A stretch of 64,000 bases of DNA from Spizellomyces punctatus DAOM BR117 (Eukaryota; Chytridiomycota; Chytridiomycetes; Spizellomycetales; Spizellomycetaceae), in NCBI RefSeq assembly GCF_000182565.1, contig NW_015971545.1:124001-188000 (forward strand), in the 5' to 3' direction. The notes beneath the pieces are model-generated. The model had not been told where the DNA came from. It saw only the letters and a list, made by a program, of their open reading frames with translations, and searched no databases. How positions within the stretch are numbered: position 1 is the first letter of the stretch; every line of letters begins with the position of its first letter. The translations under genes were made by a program, and so were the position numbers. Shown here piece by piece: positions 58,007 through 64,000 of this stretch.

Positions 58007-59527
58007 GGATTGGAATTGTTTTTGTGGGGATATATCCTTTTCTTTTTTTTGTATATTGGGATGGATGGGGATGCAGAGGAATATTTTTTTTGTTTGTATA
58101 CTTGAATGAACATGCGACTTTTGCATATTTTTGCAAAACACATTTATTTGTAACGAAGACTTATGGTCCGTCACATTCAATGGATTTAACATACATATCT
58201 ATGAATCTTGCATCCAACCGTCTCTCTACACCGACATCAGCCTTTAGGTCGGGTGTTCAGCAAATCCTATCATAAAATCTGGCTTTATCATTTCTTCTCC
58301 AATGCATACTGGCATGTTGTCCACTTTTAGTTATCCGATAGCGTCTTTTGGAAGGGTGGTTGTAGAGGGTAACTGGCGGGCAAGACAAGAGTTTGGGTTA
58401 ACATGGTGACAAGGGGAGATTGTAACGAATTCAAAGTGTGACTAGGTAGTTGGGTGATAACCCCTCCGCTAAATGTTCTTACTGAGAAAAAAGCAAGTTT
58501 TTGGGCACTTTAACAAAAAGATATCTCCCAAAGGGCAGCGCCAGAGTTTTCGAATGGAGATGGACAATGAGGGGAATAGACTATGTTAAAAAAGCTATAC
58601 TGGACGTGAAATCATTAGAATATAAACATAACGCTGTTCTGGTTCGGAATTGCCACAATGAAAATATTCAATACTGTCTATAAACTCCAAACGAACAACT
58701 CTATCCAAAGGGTTTTAAAAATCCCTTTTAATAACTCGGTTTCTTCAATGTGGGACTTGGAATGGTTTTCCAGTTTTTTTTTGAACGTATTTTCAAACTT
58801 TAGTTTCTCGTTTGTTGAGAGTACTTGTTAAGTGTATTTTGGAGGGGTTGGTAATGTTCTCTGTTTTCCGTCTTGAATAACTTGGGATGGATGATGGAGG
58901 GTGCAGGAACGGTAACATTTGGTAAAAAGTTACTTGGCTAGCTAATGGACGTAGTTTAATGACCAAGGGTTTGTAGTTTTTGACAGAATGCAATATGAAA
59001 GAATACTCTAGTATTTTTGATAAAAACGACACGGTTCAGTCCTGCATTCAAAAACGAAGCTACGAGAAAACGTCAAATCAAAAATACCAACTCAAGAATG
59101 TTTGATAAACGTCAATGTTCAAGTTGCATTTTATAGTTAAAGCTACGATGTGAGCAACATCATGGGCAAGAGTACAAATATTCTGGATGCTATGTATCTG
59201 CACTTTTCAAAAAACTTATGCATTAAAGGCACGTTTTAGCCATATCCATCTCTCAAGACCCAAACCAAAACCTACAGCACCGCATGTAAAATAAACCCAT
59301 AGAACCACCTTGAGAACAAAAAAAAAGAAAGAATACCTACGGTGGTTGGGACGAGTGAGTATAACATCATCACAACACACAAGATCACATTAAAGCCCCC
59401 CACATAAAAGCCTCACACCATCCAACAAAAAAAGCTTATAAAAACTTCCAACCGACCCAAATAACCCACATACAAGCAAATCGTTCTTTATACCACTATC
59501 TGTTTTGTTTTGCTAAAGTGATAACCA
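58007..59527. other. Intergenic, AT-rich
   Basis: About 1.5 kb without a supportable gene. A frame at 58501-58683 (60 codons, +) and one at 58793-59032 (-) are open but have no features. No tRNA-like arms or obvious RNA gene are visible. Confidence 0.5.
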
Positions 59528-60401
59528 TGTCAGATGCCATCCAACCACCCGCAGGTGGTGGAATCCGGGGATCACTCTACGACGGTCGGCAGGGGTTCTC
59601 AAATGGTCGTATCCGATGTACGTATGCAAAAAGTCGTCAATTCCAGATAGACAAAAAAAAACATAGTTACATTGCATTTTTGTTCGAAATAGCTGCATGG
59701 GCCTCTGCATACGCACTCTACATCCTCTACCTCCTGGCACACCTACTGAAACCCATGTGGGATCGATACCTGGCACCCAGTACATCGGCACCAGCCACAA
59801 GTGGTCAAGGCGAAACGGTTCCAGCGACTACGTCGACGATTGCGGCGGCGGAGAGTATGGAAATGAGGCAAGAGAAGAGGTGGAAGAGGAGGTTGGGGAG
59901 GTTTGCGGGGGCTTTTCGGTGTGGGTTTTTGGCGATTTTGGCGACGACTTTGGTAAAAAATGTTTTTTTTTATTTATTATGGGGGATATTATGTAGTGCT
60001 GGCTTTTTTGTGTACAATTATTGATGCCAACTTTTGTTTTCTTTATAGGTGGTCATGTCTGGCCATGGGTATACTCGGGTAAGTGTATCTCATTCCCCTC
60101 AAAATAACAAAAAAAAAAATACCTAAATCTAAAACCTGAATTTTTAGACCTCGATTATTCTGCAATGGCTCGCATTCGCCTTTATTCTCGTCTGGGCTCT
60201 GGTTCAGTTCCTTCCATCTGCATGGGGATGGATCTTGGATGTCCTGGTATGTTTACATTATTTATGTCGTTCGTGTTTTTATCTATGAAAGGGATTAATG
60301 ATGGAGGGGGTTTGTAGGTGACGGCCATCTTTGTGATTTTGTTGCTGATTGTTTGGGGGATTGCGTGGTGGGCTGCTCCGTCGCAGGGAGTGGTGGGATG
60401 A
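59528..60401 (+). CDS. Small four-helix membrane protein of unknown family
   Basis: Five exons starting MSDAIQPPAGGGIRGSLYDG give about 220 residues and end WWAAPSQGVVG. Helices are visible at SAYALYILYLLAHLL, FLAILATTLVVM (split by an intron), IILQWLAFAFILVWALVQFL and VLVTAIFVILLLIVWGIAWW. A Thr/Ala-rich loop lies between helices 1 and 2 with a basic RWKRRLGR segment, which suggests that loop is cytosolic. The tetraspan layout recalls MARVEL-type proteins, but I do not recognise the family. The first intron (about 59620-59690) contains an in-frame continuation, so an unspliced reading gives a wrong 168-residue protein. Confidence 0.65.
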
Positions 60402-60642
60402 AGAAAAAGTTTTGTTTTTGCGCAAGGGTTGGAGTAGCATTTGCATATCAGAGTAATTGCTTTAAAGTAGTTTTATTGTGGTGCGTATTTTGTACTATTG
60501 TAAACAAAAGAAATATCATCTGTTTTTGCATTCGCTGCCGGTAAGCCAATGATATCTCGCCAAAAACCTTCCAATAAATCCTCCAGATCTTGCACGCCAG
60601 TCTACTCCCACACCTTTAATCCATCAACTCTACAAATCTCTT

Positions 60643-61228
60643 TTACGCAGCAGGAGCATTTTCCTTTTGTCCCAACTGCCCCGAAGCAATCATTTGCATA
60701 TACGTCCCAATAATCGCCATAAACGCAAACCTATAGAACACAACCAATCAATGACCCGCTAAACCCATAGTACAAATCTGGCTCATTTACGTACGATATC
60801 CCACTTGCACCCTGTCTACCATCCGATTCGCTCGCCTTGCTCGTGCATACTGATAGGATACTGCTTACCAATGCGACCCAAGATACCCACCGCAGCTAAA
60901 AAATGACATGAATTCTCTGCATGTGACAAGTTAAAAATGCAAAAATAAACATACGCGCAACACCATTCCTGTTATACCTAAACATGAAAAAGTATCAGCA
61001 AAATGCTATAAAAAAGATTAACCACAAAGAAACCCGCCCGAAAAACCTACCCGCAACAATCCCAACCATTCCAATCAAATCCCCCCATGGATTCCTCACT
61101 CGGAGGTGGATACTTGAACGGAACGATATCTACTCCATATTAGCCTCACATAGTATATTAATCATAGCAGACAGGCTAATGTTACCTTCCACCCGACGAG
61201 GATCCTCGTACGATCTCAGTCTGCCCAT
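60643..61228 (-). CDS. WDR83OS: Asterix homologue (PAT complex, WDR83OS family), apparent frameshift
   Basis: From ATG 61228: MGRLRSYEDPRRVE, intron, DIVPFKYPPPSEES, then a G-run, then DLIGMVGIVAG, intron, ITGMVLR, intron, LRWVSWVALVSSILSVCTSK ending ASGIS, intron, and FAFMAIIGTYMQMIAS ending ENAPAA. The order DPRR / YPPPSE / LIGM / LRWVSWVA / S-rich / MAI.. is that of Asterix, a roughly 105-residue ER protein that with CCDC47 forms the PAT chaperone for multi-pass membrane proteins. The conserved frame before the six-G run (plus-strand C run 61081-61086) and the frame after it differ by one base. With five Gs the protein would be continuous. Splice junctions explain every other change. It is therefore either a homopolymer error or a recent mutation. 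Confidence 0.8.
61081..61086 (-). other. Homopolymer frameshift site in the Asterix gene
   Basis: Six Gs on the coding strand, where a continuous conserved frame would need five. Both sides are recognisable parts of the same family, so this is the break. Confidence 0.7.
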
Positions 61229-61646
61229 GTCGAATACCCTCACGAGTCCATCCTGTGTGCGTAGCGCTCATCATGCCCCCAGACCGCATCACGTGATATG
61301 CTGACGTAAAATCTGAGTTGGAAGGATTTTGAGGGGGGGCGGTGTTCCCTTTTTTTTCGATAGGTTTCCATTGTATGGCTACTTATGAACACTTGTGACG
61401 TTGTAATGGTATCATATCATACAGTGGGTAAACTGGTTTAGTTTGGAGTAAAGCAGTGTGTTGATGATGAGAAAAAGTGTTTATGGTTGAAAGTTGACAA
61501 CAGCGAATTGAAATGTGTTGAAAGTGACCCTTGAAATATTGGGGATCTGCATTGTGTCATTGTAGCGTTGGTAGCATCTTGACGTTTTAAACCCACGGGT
61601 ATCGTGAAAATCCCAACCCTTTCAGAAAGAACAGATCTCTCAAGTT
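61229..61646. other. Divergent promoter region, Asterix and F-box/WD40 genes
   Basis: About 420 bases between divergent genes. A TCACGTGAT E-box-like site is at about 61290-61298. No other element is assigned. Confidence 0.45.
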
Positions 61647-63482
61647 TTGTCTTTCATTCCAATCATGCGAGTACCAGCGCATTTCATAGCATCCTTTACT
61701 CCCTACCCATCCAGCTCCTCTCACAAAAAAGCCCTCCCACCCCCCAAAACACAATGTCCCGACAAGTACGTAACCCATCGACTCCCCACCGAGCTTTTAC
61801 AAAGCATCATGACCCGCCTCGATACACCCTCGTTAGCCTCCTCAGCTCAAGTCTGTAAAACATGGAACACCCTCTTAAGAGATAACATTCTCTGGAAACG
61901 TCTCTGTAATCAAAAGGATTGGCATCCAATCTCGAAAACAAGGACAGAAATGATTAAAGAGGTTTCATTGACACCTTGGAAACATGTATATAAACATAAT
62001 TTTTTGACGTGGGTGAATTGGATGAGGGGAGATTGTCAGGTGAGGAGTGTTTTGGATGTTGAGGGGAATGGTAGGTTTGTTGTTTTGGTGTGTTGGGATA
62101 TAATGGGAATCGTTACTTTTCCATTGGCTTTCGTAGTCTTTTTGACGTTTTACGTATTTCAGTTCATTCATGTGTTTTTTTTCTTGGTTTTGCTGTGTAG
62201 GGAGGAATCTACCTATGCAATTTGATGATTCGTGGGTTGTCTCGGTCGTCTTGGGCGAGGACGGCAAAGTGGTAAGTACACTTGTTCAAAATCCTGATAT
62301 CATCAACCTTCCTAACAACTCTTGACAGTGGGATATGGAAACAGGCGAATGCCATTTCCGCCTCGTAGGGCACCAAGGAACCATCTCAGCAGTAAAGGTA
62401 ACACCACTTCACCAACACACTACAATATAAAGAATGTCTCTCTAATATGGGTTTCTCTTTTTTCGTTTTCTCTCAGTTTGATCGGAAATACGTCGTAACG
62501 GGCGGGATTGACACGACACTGAAAATCTGGGACACATCGTCTGGAGAATGCCTACGGACCCTCGTAGGACACCAAGGCGAGATCGTTTCGGTACAATACG
62601 ATGATGATGTTGTTGTATCTGGATCTGAGGACTGTGATATTCGGGTAACGATTCTTTTTTTTGTATTTAATGTTGTTTGACTATTAAAACATTTCTTGTT
62701 GAAATCTCTGGATTTTTGGTGGTTCTTAGGTCTGGCGAATGGGCACTGGAGCGTGTTTATCGGTTCTTAGTGGACATACTGGGGCAGTCTGTTGTCTCCA
62801 ATTTGAAAAAGAAGTGATTGTATCTGGGTCGGCAGATCATACCATCAAAATCTGGTAAAACCCCCCAAAAAGAAGGAACTCAATCATCTCCCATAGACTT
62901 ACCACCACTCAACATTTACAAGGTCGTTATTGACACCCACAACCCCCCGCACCCTAACCGGACACACAGGATACGTCTATTGCCTCCAATTCAATCACAC
63001 ACGAATTTGTTCTGGCTCTGAAGACGCTTCTATCAAAGTATGGGATATGGCCTCTGGGGAGTGTCTTCAAACGCTTTTAGGACATGAAATGGGGGTGGTT
63101 TGTTTGCAATTTGATGAACGAAAGATTGTAAGTGGGAGTTCGGATAAGAGTGTCAAGGTGCGTTTTGTTTTATCAATGTCTTTAACGTTCCTCATCTGTA
63201 CTCACAATCTGTTCGCTTGCATTTGGATGGCTAGGTGTGGGATATGAAGACGGGGTCATGTCTCTACACTCTTAAACAACATACTGAAACGGTATGCCAA
63301 AAGTACGCTTTTTACCTGCACAGGTCGTATTGGTATCTCAACAATCATCCCAGGTCTGGAATCTAAAATTCACATCGACGAAACTCATCACGAGTTCATT
63401 TGATCGGTCGCTGCTAGTGTGGGATTTTGCTGTCATTGATGATGACGATGATAAAGAGGAGAACGAAGAAGAAAAAGAATAA
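61647..63482 (+). CDS. F-box/WD40-repeat protein (SCF substrate adaptor)
   Basis: About seven exons give roughly 460 residues. The frame starts MSFIPIMRVPAHF (61647), with the second Met at 61665 also possible. The F-box (HRLPTELLQSIMTRLDTPSL, ICKTWN-like QVCKTWNTLL, ILWKRLC) is followed by WHPISK.. and seven WD40 blades: SVVLGEDGKVWDMETGECHF, FDRKYVVTGGIDTTLKIWDT, YDDDVVVSGSEDCDIRVWRM, VSGSADHTIKIW, CSGSEDASIKVWDM, VSGSSDKSVKVWDM and a last blade ITSSFDRSLLVWDF. The C-terminus is acidic. This is the layout of Cdc4/Met30/Fbxw7-type ubiquitin ligase adaptors, in which the F-box binds Skp1 and the propeller binds phosphorylated substrates. Which member it is cannot be told. Exon 1-2 junction: AATG|GTAGG..TAG|GGAGG, giving NGRNLPMQFDD. 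Confidence 0.88.
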
Positions 63483-63603
63483 GACGCATAGAACCGGAAC
63501 CGTATAATTAGAACATTTAATCAAACACAATAATCAAGAATGGATGTATTTTGAGCGAGAAAATGAAATAATCACATAAAATTCAAAAAGATAAATGCGG
63601 GGG

Positions 63604-64000
63604 TTATACAAATTGAGTGTGCAAGTTATCACCACTTTTTGACTTATTATGCTTTGACTGGCGTTCCTCGGTGCATCGGAACGTATCTTGGATGCCCGGA
63701 CGGGGTGAACCACGAGGAGGTGCAACAAAGGAGGGTATGGTCCCTGGAGGGAGTTGAAGGTTATTGGAGCGGGATGAGGAGCGAGATGTTGATTTGGGCG
63801 AGGAGGGTGTAGATGGATTTGATAAAGACGAGTCAGATAGACCTAGGGCATGGAGTAGTTCGCGGCGTTGGGTTTTGGGAGGGAGAGGTGGCAGGATTGA
63901 CGGATCTGCTAATGTATCAGAAAGGAGGTTGCTCGATCTACTTCGGTACATGGTAGGTTCTTGTGTTTGTTGCTTATTGGTACTTGCAAAGAGCTCTGCA
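63604..64000 (-). CDS. Ser/Pro-rich protein, 5' end beyond the window (partial)
   Basis: A minus-strand frame is open from the window edge (64000) to TAA-type stop at 63604, ending KSGDNLHTQFV. Upstream of the internal ATG at 63951 it stays open (ELFASTNKQQTQEP), so the true start lies outside. The visible 130 residues are disordered, rich in Ser, Pro and Arg, with RRELLHALGLSDSSL as the only helix-like part. No domain is recognised. The codon pattern and the lack of stops in a 397-base stretch make a real 3' exon likely. Confidence 0.5.
   Translation of the reverse strand, partial: AELFASTNKQQTQEPTMYRSRSSNLLSDTLADPSILPPLPPKTQRRELLHALGLSDSSLSNPSTPSSPKSTSRSSSRSNNLQLPPGTIPSFVAPPRGSPRPGIQDTFRCTEERQSKHNKSKSGDNLHTQFV

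Noticed and set aside
1-64000. tRNA, rRNA, IS element or CRISPR array anywhere in the window
   Set aside because: I looked for T-arm-like GGTTCGA contexts, terminal inverted repeats and spaced repeats and saw no convincing case by eye; a tRNAscan and repeat search would settle it.

Overview
The window is nuclear DNA of a eukaryote, most likely a zoosporic early-diverging fungus (chytrid-like). Genes are cut by many short GT..AG introns (about 55-110 bp). There is a fungal class IV-type chitin synthase and a fungal recyclin. There is also a centriolar OFD1 homologue, plus an ankyrin/coiled-coil protein of a kind animals use at centrioles. Dikarya have lost centrioles, so OFD1 argues for a flagellated fungus. 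The chytrid placement is inference. I assembled exons by hand from splice signals and reading frame. All gene products are calls from remembered family features, not database searches.

Layout. 0.7-16.2 kb: GNAT acetyltransferase (+), recyclin-1 (-), chitin synthase (-), a seven-exon SOSS-B-like OB-fold protein (-), OFD1 (+, divergent from SOSS-B and broken by a 100-N gap), and a mitochondrial Tim44/Mba1-like protein (-). 16.9-24.9 kb: one giant gene (+) of 17 exons and about 2,346 residues. It has the whole front half of a large fungal hybrid histidine kinase (protein kinase, AAA/NTPase, helical repeats, GAF), but a class I cyclic-nucleotide phosphodiesterase sits where the histidine kinase should be. 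This is the most striking item. 25.4-27.5 kb: CCT3 chaperonin subunit.

27.5-34.1 kb: a gene-poor accessory stretch with no intact gene I can defend. It contains decayed duplicated coding fragments, inverted repeats and a mosaic in which neighbouring blocks are individually inverted. 34.1-39.8 kb: a complete regulatory subunit of phosphorylase kinase (13 exons, 1,562 residues). It is strongly animal-like but carries an ILEI/FAM3-type domain in the linker before the C-terminal region and lacks the animal prenylation box.

40.9-64 kb: a Fus1-like membrane SH3 protein (+), a giant ankyrin + acidic + coiled-coil protein (-), a Ser/Thr kinase with an unusual catalytic loop (-), a transmembrane GRAM-PX protein (+) followed by a decayed copy of its own 3' end, a TMEM198-like membrane protein (+), a small four-helix membrane protein (+), an Asterix (PAT complex) homologue (-) with an apparent one-base frameshift, an F-box/WD40 protein (+), and the 3' end of an unknown Ser-rich gene (-) running off the window.

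Most genes look independent, as is usual in a fungal genome. Two themes recur. One is centriole/flagellum (OFD1, possibly the ankyrin coiled-coil protein). The other is cyclic-nucleotide and phosphorylation signalling (PDE fusion, phosphorylase kinase regulator, an orphan kinase).
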